From positions 2,377,001-2,441,000 of the forward strand of contig JARFIW010000668.1 of assembly GCA_036346225.1 (NCBI GenBank): 64,000 bases of DNA. The letters are read 5' to 3'. A model generated the notes under the pieces. It did not search any database and was not told the origin of the DNA. It saw only the letters and a list, made by a program, of their open reading frames with translations. Of this stretch, positions 1-11,600 are shown one piece after another. Position numbers and translations under genes: made by a program. Source of the stretch: Platerodrilus igneus (lineage: Eukaryota > Arthropoda > Insecta > Coleoptera > Lycidae). Every line of letters starts with the position of its first letter. Position 1 is the first letter of the stretch.

Positions 1-826
1 ACTGTCAAATGCAGGAAGACATTTGGAATTATTATGCAGGAACAAAAGATTGATATACTTAGATTTGTAAATGATATAGCGGTATTAGCATCAGAGCAAG
101 GAAGTTAAAAGCTGCTCTTATGAAATGGAAAGTTCTAATACAGTGATATGATATGAAAATTAACAAAAATAAAACTAAAGTACTAGTATGCAAAAGAATG
201 GAAATAAATAAAAAACTAGAATATAAATAGGTAACAAGAACTTGGACATTAAGGATTTCTGCTACCCAGGAAGTCAAATAACACGATGGAAAGAGCGCAA
301 AAGATATAAAACAAAGATTAGCACAAGGTCGTACTACATTTATCAAGAAAACGCAACTACTATGTTCAAATACGACAAACATAGAAACAAGGAAATGATT
401 GCTTAAAACATATGTGTGTAGCATAGCACTGTAGGGCTGTGAATCTTGGACAGTAGGAGAAGCGGACAGGAAAATGTGGTGCTACAGATGTATGATGCAG
501 ATATCGTGAACAGACAAAATTAATAACAAAAAGGTAGTAGAAATGGTGGGGAAAGAAAGAAATATGGAAAACAGTAGAAAATAAGAGAGATAGGATGATA
601 GGTCACATATTAAAGCATGAGGGAATAAGTGTTGAATATATTAGAAGCAGAGATAGGTAAAAAGAGAGGTAGAGATAGGCCTATGTCAGACCTACTGCAC
701 ACAGATAGTGAAAGATGCAGGCTGTCGGAATTTCAGAGAACAGTGTAGACTAGCTCAGAATAGAAATCAATGGAGGTACACGTCCAACCAATTTGAAGAT
801 CGAAAACCTACGACAAAAAAAAAATA
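1..826 (+). mobile_element. RTE-like LINE, degraded 3' part (reverse transcriptase to tail)
   Basis: Translation of the first 90 bases gives [10 protein letters not shown] and then DILRFVNDIAVLA. This is the catalytic-box region of the same LINE family found better preserved at 23378-27694 on the other strand, where the box reads FADDIAVLA. Here FADD has become FVND, which would be inactive, and the frame is broken many times. Nucleotide similarity continues through the C-terminal region to the tail near 800, ending in an A-run at about 816-826. The element enters from the left edge of the window, so its 5' part is not visible. It is a dead copy; the family call rests on its similarity to the minus-strand copy. 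Confidence 0.8.
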
Positions 827-2560
827 ACTGCACTTAATCATGATGACTATTATATGAAACTACAGGTATTGCACTATCCATGCAGACATCATGAATAGTA
901 TCTGATGGAACATTAGTCTTAGCCACACTACTCTCACTTATTTGAAAGGTATCACTAATATCGGTAACATAGATGGCACAGAATCTTCAGTTTTCACATT
1001 TTTGAAAATCGCACCCTTCTCTTTCACTTTCTTGTCCTTTGGCCACTTTCTTCTTTTGTATTGAGCACTGGAGTCTTTTATGCTTCATCATTTTTTATAA
1101 GATGGAATAGTCTGTCACCTCAATACTGTAGTGTCTGCGTAACTCCCCCATTTCACAAGATCTTAATTTATATTTATAACTATAATTATTCAACACTTAA
1201 TTCCACAATTTATATTTCACTAACAGTAATTTAAATCGACTAACAAAAACAACTAAATTTATTTTGAATATTTATTTCCTATGTACAGGTGACTTACTAT
1301 CGAAACCAACTTACCATTCCACCACTAACATGCATCTTCATATAACATGATAGCTTCTAGAAACATCTGGAGACGAAGTCAACCAACAATCGATAAGATA
1401 CAAGCGGCTTTCTTTGATGGTGGTATCTGATAGCTGTGTCTTTGTCGATTGATAGCGGTTATTCTAGACGTGCGACAGATTAAAGCTGACGTAATGTGCT
1501 AAAAATAATTAAGCTGTGATCCAGCGGCTCTGATACAGTACCTTATACTATTTTATCAAGCGAGTTATAATCAAACTTTGCAGAACCTACACGCACTAAT
1601 TAATTTTTTTATTTTAGTTTTGTTGTATTTGCACCAGTGGAAATCGTCCACTTGTAGCAGGTACAGACTTTTATTAAAAACCACATATTCCAACACTCCA
1701 CTTACCAAATATTGTTGCCTTTCTGATGTGCCACCTTTATTCAGGGAAAGCACTTACCACTAGGATGGCACGACCCAGTTCACTAATATAAATAGCAATC
1801 AAATGAAAATGCTCGGTGAAAAATAGGAATATCTACAATATTAGTTCATTGCATTTCACTGTAGTAAGAGTTAAATCAATTATTTATTTATTTATTTATT
1901 TATATTACTTAACAGGCTTAAGAAACCCAATTACAAAGTAGGCGCCAAATCAAAAACATTAATATGCAAAGTAAGAAAATAAAAAAAAATTATGTTAAAT
2001 AAGTAAATACAAAAGTAAAAATAAAATTAAACATGATAAAAGCACAAACAGTAAAACAACCTGAAAGAAAACAGTCAAAACACAAGGAAGGGCAGAGGAT
2101 GGATAGGTAAGAAACACTAAATAATTGGTTAATCCGTGCTCAGCCAAGTTGATTTAATGCGTGACAAGGAAACATGGAAGATGTCAAGGGATTCACATTG
2201 GTTTTGAAATGTTCACATAAAGTGCAGGGGGGGGAAACTTAAGCACATTGGTTGTTGAGGTGTTTAAATAGAACATACCGTGGCCCATGGTAAATGTAGG
2301 CATTTCGAAATTTATCTTAAATATTCTTTAAATAATAATTTTGCTTAATATCACTAAACTTTGTGAATTGATTTAATTTTTTAATGGATAAACGTTATTT
2401 GTTATACAATAAATACTTTCTGGTTATAACACATTTAATTTTCTAAGAAAGATAAATTAAAAGTTTTTCAAAAATTCATCCAATAGGATTTCTGTATCTA
2501 TCCTAAAAACACCTATTTTTAATACTTCCTAGATTCAGTGGTGTCCAACTTCACTTTATT
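827..2560. other. Unclassified AT-rich sequence with a (TTTA)n tract
   Basis: I see no gene here. The only clear feature is a short TTTA microsatellite at about 1880-1904. Small open frames near 1571-1763 overlap on opposite strands and show no recognisable motif. Confidence 0.5.
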
Positions 2561-2584
2561 TAATTTTCCGTATAACGAAGAATA

Positions 2585-2705
2585 TTTCAACCCTGTCTTT
2601 TCTCATTATCTCCCATTGGGTAATTGCCAAGCTAGCAGCCAAGAACATTTCAACCCTGTCCTTCCTCATTATCTCCCATGGGGTATTGCCAAGCTAGAAG
2701 TCAAC
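2585..2705. repeat. Tandem duplication, 63-bp period
   Basis: A block beginning TTTCAACCCTGTC and ending near GCCAAGCTAG occurs twice in a row, 63 bases apart, with a few substitutions. A small plus-strand open frame (2538-2732) is a by-product of the duplication. Confidence 0.7.
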
Positions 2706-2822
2706 GTTTTTATAGTTCCAACTCACACATAAAAAGTTCAAGTCCCTTTAAATCTTGAATTATTGCTCTATCTCCTACCTAGGGGCCCGAATTAAAAGAT
2801 ATTAAAATAGAAACTGTTACAT

Positions 2823-2841
2823 TGGCGCCCAACATCAAGGG
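2823..2841 (+). other. Possible LTR-retrotransposon primer-binding site (tRNA-Lys type)
   Basis: The sequence TGGCGCCCAAC followed by a GGGGC block resembles the primer-binding site complementary to the 3' end of tRNA-Lys. It directly follows GTTACAT, which could be an LTR end. No matching second LTR or coding region was found, so this is at most the edge of a decayed element. Confidence 0.3.
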
Positions 2842-2959
2842 GCTAAAAAGAAATCCGTTACAGTGTGTCTAGGTTAGGTGACTGTCCATTATGACTAAAC
2901 AGTAAAAAATTTAAAATTCTTGTCTGAGCAATAACATATGGGTTAGTAAGGGCTACATT

Positions 2960-4360
2960 TCAAAATAATTTTGAAAGGGTGTGCCAAAAAAGTGTGTGTA
3001 TCAAAGTTGTCTTTTTCTTATGGAACACTGTATTTTATTGCATTTTTGGATTGTGCATAAAAAAAATGAGTTAAACTTTCTTACACATGTCCTATACCTA
3101 AACATTGTAGTTCCCGAGATATTTTGATATTTTCGTAAATTGGAATGTCTAAAATAAAGTTAATAACCTTGAAACAAATGATTTTAGCTAAATCCGATTT
3201 TAACTATAAACATTAGAGCAATAATAGAAAGTAGCGATGTATTTACAATGATCAAAAATTCTACTTGGTGTCTAAAAAGGGGCGCTTTGCTAATAATGTC
3301 TTCAACGCTAATATCATACTTATGTTAAACGTGACACCGTGTATTTTATAATTAGATCATGTACTAAATTTGATTACTTTTCAATAATTATATAGGTATA
3401 TAACATAGCTAAATCTTTTAGTTTTGAAGTTATTTGCATTTTTTGAAATGTTCCTATTATTTTCTCACTTATGGTGCTTAACTTAGAACATTTTGTATTT
3501 TATTAGCTGATCATGATTAGTCCAGTTATCGTTCAAACTGTATTAGAATATCTTGCGCATTTGAGACTCATCGTTCTTAACAAGTGTTTGCGATAGACTA
3601 ATTTTCTTTTCAATTTTTCATATTCTCACAAAGATCAAAGTAGGCTGCTGTCAGTTAATGACATATTAATCATTTGAAAGTTGTTGAAACATTTCTTTAA
3701 TTCTTGGGCAAATTGATCCTGGTAACAGAAAAAAACGAAATGTTCATTCCAAGAAAGAAATATGATTTCAATACTCGAAACATGTCTTGAAAATTGTTTA
3801 TTGACAGAAAAAATATATGCACAGAAGTAGCCTGATCCGTAATATCCGATAATAAAAGCCTTACAAATGTGCTTGAAATTTTTAGTGTTAAATATCGGAA
3901 GCTTGTAACTGTAAAACCATTCATCGATGATGAAGACAGCCAATTCATGGTGCTGGGATGTTGTTGAAAATCCAAACACTAGCAGTCGAGTCATGGCTTA
4001 AAAGAGTGGTTTAAGGCAGTCTAGTGTGTCCAGAATTTTAAAAAAATAATACCTCCCTTTTCATATTAATATGGATCAAACTCGGTATGGAACACATTTT
4101 TAGAGACGATTAAATTTTTATTTATGGACAATTCAAAATATTAGCGACAAAGATTATGAATCCACTTTTTATAATAACAAATTAGTTAACTGTCATAATT
4201 TTCACTATTATGATACCGAAAACTGCCTGACGTTACACACAACAGATCGTTAGAATCAGTGGAGTTATTCATGTTTACAGAGGTTATATTTCGTTTCCTT
4301 ATAAATGGTAATCATGTAAACATGTTAGATTTCTTTAACAACCAGCAGGTTGCTAATATC
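2960..4360. other. Unclassified sequence, possibly old transposon remains
   Basis: The text from about 2977 (GGTGTGCCAAAAAAGTGTG) onward has the style of a DNA-transposon terminal region, with a motif about an ending that is repeated in many insect mariner-like elements, but no matching inverted end was found. A 119-residue minus-strand open frame at 3635-3994 overlaps a second frame; neither shows a domain I recognise. No host exon was detected. Confidence 0.35.
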
Positions 4361-4364
4361 TATG

Positions 4365-4555
4365 TAGAGTCAGCTGGATAGGAAAAAGATAGAAGGATAT
4401 AGGAAGACCTAGACCAAACTATATTAGTCAAATTATTAGAAATTTAGGTTGTGAAGGGTATGTAGTGCTTTTTAGATTAGCACAGATTAGAAAAGAAGTT
4501 AGAGCTGCGTCAAACCGACCTTAAGTAAGGTCGAAAACAAAATGATGAAATGAGA
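4365..4555 (+). mobile_element. RTE-like LINE, 3'-terminal fragment
   Basis: Joining frames gives GRPRPNYISQIIRNLG and then an AQIRKE segment, the C-terminal signature of RTE-like LINEs; the minus-strand copy near 24.5 kb reads [16 protein letters not shown] at the same place. The fragment ends in an AAAATGATGAAATGA tail, consistent with the ATG-rich 3' tails of this family. It is severely 5' truncated and abuts the LTR fragment that follows. Confidence 0.6.
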
Positions 4556-5050
4556 TAGTTGCGTTTGCGCAAAGGATTGTGCAGACGCGGAGTGTGCAGG
4601 GAGTGTGGTGTTTTCCGTCATGTCGCGACTAGTCAGCCAGACGTCGAGCCTATTGGTTTATCTGTGTGCCGTTTCTTGTCTTCTTTTTCAGGGAATGTAG
4701 GTTACCTTCCTTTTATCTACCTAATTATCGTACCTTTACCTATGTTTCTGTCGTCCCTCTACATAAGGAAGAAGAAGACGAATTAAATTTGGATTCAACC
4801 GGGGGCAGAAGGATGGCCCACGCCCTCAATGCTCCCCGACGCCAGCTGCGGCCAAAATCGCCGTAATGCTGTGAGAAGCCCTACAGTTTACGTGAGTACC
4901 TTTTGTTTTCCCTTATAATTAAAATAAACATTTTTTGTATGTGATAATAATTTGATCAAGGGATGACATAACCGTTTATTGCTCAATATTTTGCAATTAT
5001 TTATCATTGTTACCAAAGGTCGTAGTGGCTCTCACACACTGCAGCCGGGA
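4556..5050 (+). repeat. Truncated, diverged LTR of the 15301-21519 family
   Basis: This matches the inner and 3' portions of the LTRs at 6841-7549, 15301-16535, 15699-16317 and 20893-21519. Shared landmarks are the GCGTTTGCGC block, the GAAGAAGACG block before AATTAAATTTGGATTCAACC, the GTGAGTACC donor-like site and the CATTGTTACCAA block near the end. The first 100 or so bases of the LTR are missing. It lies just downstream of the capping-enzyme stop codon and could contribute to the 3' region of that transcript. Confidence 0.7.
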
Positions 5051-5347
5051 CTTTAAAAAGTATACCTTGAGTGTAGACTCAAGTGTAACATAGTCCGTGA
5101 TGAAATTGATCATTTTCCTGATTTTTATAATAACGAACACACGTAAACTAATACAGCAACAATAATAGACTATCAAATTAAGAAACATTTAAAAGTATAA
5201 CACTGAATAGAGAAAAAACGTTTACTTACCTTAATTGTGATGCAAACTCAAAGGCTTTTAAAAATCAATTTGTATTTATGAGCTAATAATAAATTATCCT
5301 AAAAATAAAAATAATACAGAGGTTGTTAGCTTATAACAATGTAAGTA

Positions 5348-5353
5348 TTTAAT
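5348..5353 (-). promoter_or_regulatory. Candidate poly(A) signal for the capping-enzyme gene
   Basis: On the minus strand this reads ATTAAA, about 140 bases past the capping-enzyme stop codon at 5494. The motif is short and the region AT-rich, so chance occurrence is likely. Confidence 0.2.
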
Positions 5354-5493
5354 ACAAAAAAAACATCATAATTGTTGATTGAAACAAATATACAAATTTC
5401 ATACCTGTTACGTTAATATTACAATACAATATAGAATGTTCATTGGTACACGATATGCACGTGCAAACTCATTTTCGAACAACGCTTAGAGAT

Positions 5494-5606
5494 TCAGGAA
5501 GTTTTTGGAGGTGGCATTAATTCAGAATCGTCATTAAATCGATAACGCTCGATATAATCTAGTAACTTTTCTTTTGTGACAGGATTGCTAATGGTTTCAC
5601 AAACAG
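5494..5606 (-). CDS. RNGTT: Capping enzyme terminal exon
   Basis: The exon follows a 48-bp intron (5607-5654), with acceptor TTTTTTAG. It reads [20 protein letters not shown] and then [12 protein letters not shown] before TGA. The proline-rich ELMPPP tail is typical of the C terminus of animal capping enzymes. Confidence 0.93.
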
Positions 5607-8600
5607 CTAAAAAAATTTATTAAAAGCAATATATTATGGATATGTAATAATTACACATGGCTGTGCTGTGAGCATTTGGGAAAGATTTATCTGTTCGAAC
5701 CCGCATAAATTTCCACTGTTTATCTTCAAATTTACATTCTATTATTTTATCATCATAGTCTTTTATGTCAGCTGTGTACTTCATCTCTGCAAATGGGCTA
5801 GTTGATTGTCCAACATATAAATGCCCAACTTTCTTAGGCACAATCCTATAAATGAAAAATAAGCGGTAAAAACAATAATATATTACAAAAACTTTTATTT
5901 ACAACTGCCAAATAATTCATCGATTACTAACAAAATTTTGAGCACGTGTTAATATTTATTAGATTGTTAGAGTGTCCCTGCACACAAATATTGTCATCGA
6001 TAACTTAAAGCACTGCAAACTATTTTATTTTTGACATAACATTTAAATGTGGTATTTGGGTTATCAGAACATTTGTTTTCAGAAATATTACACGTAGTGA
6101 TTCGAGTAACGATTTGTAGTTTGCTCTGATTTTTTAACATTAAGCATTTGTGTTCTCTTTCTTGTATAAGAACTTGGCAGTCTATCAGAATTTTCTAATT
6201 TCGTCACTTGAAAGTGGCAAACAAATAGATGTGATATACACAGATATCCAGAAGGCATTTGATAGTGTGTGTCATGATTATTATGTTCCCAATTACATTT
6301 ATTGGGAATACATAGCAATTACCTTAAATGGATAAGTTCTTATCTAGTTGGACGAGTTCAAAAAGTTGTTATTGGTGGGGCAAGTTCAAATGATATTTCA
6401 GTTACCTCCGAAGTTCCTCAGGGGCCTCATTTGGGTCCCATTTTATTTAGCCTTTTGACAAACGACATATCCCAAATACTACGTAACACTAAGTTCCTGT
6501 TGTATGCAGATGACCTCAAACTGTTTGCAGCTGTTGGTTCCACACAAGACTGTATCATGACCCAAAATGGTATCAATAACCTTGTCCGATGGTGTGACAT
6601 GAAAAAGCTGTGCTTAAATATCAGTAAATGCAAAGTTATGAGATATTACAGATGCAGAGACCCAATTGTTTATGAGTATGTTTGTAAATCCCAGGTTCTA
6701 GAATCTGTTTCCACTATTAATGATTTAAATGTAACATATGATTCAAAGTTAGCCTTCAGTTGCTACATTGATAACATTAATATTAAAGCTTTCAGGATGT
6801 TGGACTTCATCAAAAGGTACACAAAACATTCTTCAGATGTTGTTACGTGCCGAAATCGGCACTAGACATTTTTAACTAAGTTTTAATATGTGAGAAATTC
6901 GCGCCATAAATTTAAAAGACTTGTTGCGCGTATTTCCGTCACTTCAGAAGTGCGTTGCGCGACATTCGCGCCGACGCGTGTGGACGAAAGGGAGTGGGGA
7001 ATTTCCGAAAGACGCATTGAGACTGGCCTCCGAAACGCAAACAAGGGTAGTTGTGGGGTATCTTACCATGTCTTTTTCCTGATATGTAGGTTTCCTGTTT
7101 TCCCAAATTATCGTACCTTTTATCTGTCTTCCCTACCTTATTTGTCTACATATAGGAAGAAGACAATTAAATTTGGATGCAACCTGGCTTAAGAGTTCCC
7201 ACACCCGAGAAAGAGCCGCAAGCAGCCCACACCCGAGAAAGAGCCGCGAGCAGCCCATACCCGAGAAAGATTAGCCAAAGCAGCCAGGGCCGACCATCAT
7301 GGAGTAATCCTGAAGGAAGCCGCCGCCATCATGCAGTAATCCTGAAGGAAGCTCTACATGTTCACGTGAGTGCCCCCCTTTGGGGTTTTCTTTAAAATTT
7401 ATTATAATTTGTGTAATTGGTAAATTGTGTCGCCCTAATTTGCATATTGTGTGACGTCATCGACAATTTACGCGTCAATTTTCACATTATGTAATATCGC
7501 TATTAACTGTCATTTGTGGCACGTGTACCGAGTTTACGGGGATATAATAATGTTACTGCAATCAAAGCTTTGTATAATGGTTTAGTAATTAGTATCCTTG
7601 AATACAATAGTATTATTTGGTCTCCTATTTATATTTGTCATTCTACAAGACTAGAGCGTATTCAAAATAAATTCACTAAGTATCTGTTGTGGAAACTTCA
7701 CTTTACACATGACGCTTTTACAGCAAGTACCAGATTGCAATTGTGTGGCATGACTACTTTGCACCAGAGAAGACTTAATGCTATGCTGATATTCTTGTTC
7801 AAGCTTGTCAATGGTCTTGTAATTTGTGAATCCTTACTTGCTGAGGTATTGCTTCGAATACCGCAGCGTAACACACGTATGGTACGTTTATTTCAAGAAA
7901 GGCAACATGAAACTAACTATGGCACCTACCACATATCAGATCGGCTATTGGTTAACTATAATAAACATTTTTCAGGAATTGATTTGTTTAGTTTAAGTTT
8001 GAGTGCAGTGAAGAAGATTGCTTGATCCCTTAAAAAAAGGGGCATGCAATATTTAGGATTATTGCTCTATTGTCTGTTTTATTATATCATATTGTTATAT
8101 TATTATGTTGTTATGTTATTACATTTTTATTTTTAGTTAAAGGTGGTCAGTTGGAAACAATGTTTCTGTAGTGCCATATTTTTAAATAAATAAATAAGTT
8201 GGTTATAAGAGATCTCATGAATTTCTTTTGAGGGACGGTTTTGGTTTCGTTTGTGTGGGATTGGAAATATGTGATCTCCTTTAATGGCATGGCTTACTTA
8301 ACACATTTTAAAGAAAAATAAATTCAGTCGCTGATTATATGAAATGTGTTGCATCATATGTTGACTGACTATGGAAGGTTATTGTGCCCCAACAATGAGT
8401 TGTCAGAGTCTCTGCAACCACACTGAAAAAAGAGCAGAAACATTGTGCCAAATTGTAGGACTTGCTGTTTCTTCTCTTCATTGTTTGGATGATTTCCCTC
8501 ATGAAGGATTGGGTCTGGATTTTCTTTATTACGTTTTTGAGTTGCTCGTCACATGATGGGCGATGTTCTGGTGTGGGGGTTGAACTAGCTTTGCTCGTAT

Positions 8601-11600
8601 TGTCGACATGTGCTGGGGCGATGGCGTTACTGGATGAGTATTTATTGGGTGATGGATCAGCATTGACTGACCCGTGAATTAGTTTACATACAATTTTTTT
8701 GGGTGCGATGTTATAGTATTGTTCTGAGCCACCAGCAGCAGAGGTGCATTTCGGTCTGTGGATGGGTCTTTCTTTGTGTTTCTGTTGCCTGCTATGTAGG
8801 TGTATAAGTTTTTGGTGGTCTCTTTTTTATGTGAATGTGGAGTTTTTGGGAGGTTGTATTGGGCAAGTGACTGAGAACAAACCGTGGAATGTTTATTTGT
8901 TAATTTTGTCTTGTATGAGGGTTCGGTTTGAGAGTGGGAATTGGTTTGCGGTAACTGTGATGTGTATTGATTGTTTTTGCAATGATTTTTGCACTGTGTG
9001 TGTCCTCCGATTTGTGTTGGATAAATGTTGTTTCTTCGCGGGTTGGTTTTTCTTTTTGGAACATGTTTATTTTAATTAGAGGTGTGTAGATGGGATTACT
9101 CTCATGAGGTTTTCTGTTTGTCCTTGTGACACACCCAACTCTATGACTGGCATGGCCTTTTTGGATTCTTCATTTTTTGTTGCGGTACTTGGTGAGAGCT
9201 ATTTTCTTTGCTTACTTTACTTTTTTTTCACACAGAATAGCATAACAAGTGTAAGGAATGCTAAAATCATTCAAGGGCTGAACAACTGTTTATTTGTTTC
9301 AATTGCATGCTCCAATTACATGTTCCATACAAACATCAATATGTGTTGAAAAGAGATAAACTAATTGATTTTGGTCATTCACAATGTAAGTTTATTTTAT
9401 TTTATTCTTTTTTATTTATGTATAACATTATAGCCTAATTACATGTTACTTAAATCAGCAATTCAAGAAATACAAATCATAATGAGTATAAAGTTAGAAA
9501 ACAAGACACAGCAATAAACAAAAAATAAAATTACCAAGATTATCTCCATTTTCCATACAGTAGTATTCTCGCTCGTCTCACTGTAGAATCTAACACGCGA
9601 CTTAAAATTTTACTAAGTAATTTTATTAAATAGTAGGCGTTGAAATAAAATCAATTTTATTAACATATTACTATTATTTGTGTTGCGTTTTCGAATTTAA
9701 TCTCAAGTTTTCTTCTGTAGTAAATGTTTTTATGGTTATTATTCTGCATTTTTAATTAATTTTGCTTAAAATCGAGAAAGATAGTTTTACATCTGAAAAA
9801 AATCTGATATACTGTGCTGCTACAAATTATGCCAAAGAAATTGTGTAGACGCCGTACACATGTATTTGAACAAATACCCGGAAATAAAGCAACCTGGCAA
9901 GTCTATTTTTAGGCGTTTAGTATTTAATCTAAAGGAATACGGTTCATTCAAATGCACCTGTGCTATCCTGACAAAAAAATACCAGCAAGGAAAAACAATA
10001 CCAAGTTTTACAATGCGTTATTGAAAATCCAGACACATGAGCAAGAACAATAGAAGACCAGACTGGGATAGCCAAATCTACGTCTAATTCGTATTAAAAA
10101 GAAATTAATTTCAATTTTATAAATGTCGCATGTCAAGAATTAAGACAAGACTAGAAGCGACTTGTAGTCCCTTCTTGACTACGTTGGGCGTCATTTACAC
10201 ATTACGCCAATGATTCCTTGAAAAGGCCAGTTGAGTGAGTTGAACGAATTGAGTGAGTTGAATGACGAGACATAAAAACGACTTGGAAGAGTTGATCGGA
10301 TCAAGACACTTTCGCCCCAGTTGACATTGATGAAAACACTTTGAGGAGTTGATCGTATCAAAACCACTTCGTCCTAGTAAACTTTGCCGAATCGACAACA
10401 GGGAGTTGATTGGATTAAGACCACTTTGCCCCAGTAGACCTTGCCAAACCGCTAACTTAAAATTGATCAAATCAAGATCACTTCGCCCTAGTTGACTTTG
10501 TTGAAACGACAATTGGGAGTCAATGGGATCAAGGCCACTTTGTCCCATTAGATTTTGTCGAAATAACTTCGTCCCAGTAGACTTTGTCAAAATCACTTAG
10601 AGGGAGTCGATCGGATCAAGACCACTTCGCCCTAGTAGACTGTCAAAATCACTTCGAGGAGTCAATCGGATCGACCACTTCGCCCTAATTGACTGTCGAA
10701 GTCACTTCAGAGTCGATCGGATCAAGATTACTTCGTCCTAATAGACTTTGTCTAAATCACGTTGGGCAGTCGATCGGATCAAGATCACTTTGGCCTAGCA
10801 GACTGTCGAATTCACTTAAAGGGAGTCGATCGGATCAAGACTACTTCGCCCTAGTAGACTCTGTCGAAATCACTTAGGGCTCGATCGGATCAAAAGCACT
10901 TTGCCCTAGTAGACTGTCGAAATCACTTCGGGGAGTCGATCGGATCAAGAGCACTTCGCCCTAGTAGACTTTGTCGAAATCACTTAGGGGTCGATCGGAT
11001 CAAGAGCACTTTGCCCTAGTAGACTGTCGAAATCACTTCAGGGAGTCGACCGGATCAAGATCACTTCGCCCTAGTAGACCTTGTCGAAATCACTTCGGGG
11101 AGTCGATTGGATCTGGATCACTTCGTTCTGGTAGACTTTATAGAAATCACTTCGGGGAGTCGATCGAATCAAGATCACTTCGTCCTAGTAGACTTCGTCA
11201 AAATCACTTCGGGGGAGTCAATCAAATCAAAACCAGTTCGCCCTAGTGGACTGTCAAAATCACTTCGGGGAGTTTATCAGATCAAGATCACTTCGCCCTA
11301 GTGACTGTTGAAATCACTTCGGGGAATCGATCGGATCAAGACCACTTCGACCTAGTAGACTATATCGAAATCACTTTGGGGGGTCGATCGGATAAAGATC
11401 ACTTCGTCCAAGTACACTGCGTTAAAATGGTTTCAAGGAGTTTATCGGATCAAGACTACTTCGCTCCAGTAGACTTTGCCGAAACAACAATTGGGAGTTG
11501 TTCGGATCAAGGCCACTTTGCCCTAGTACATTTCGTTAAAACGACTTGGAGTAGTCTAGCGTATCTAGATCACTTTGCCCTAGTAAACTTCATAGAAAAA

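Noticed and set aside
3635..3994. 119-codon minus-strand frame as a possible gene or transposase
   Set aside because: No catalytic motif or recognisable domain, and an overlapping frame is equally open; left as unclassified.
4559..4866. Plus-strand frames in the GC-richer segment
   Set aside because: The segment is an LTR fragment; the frames are not conserved between LTR copies.
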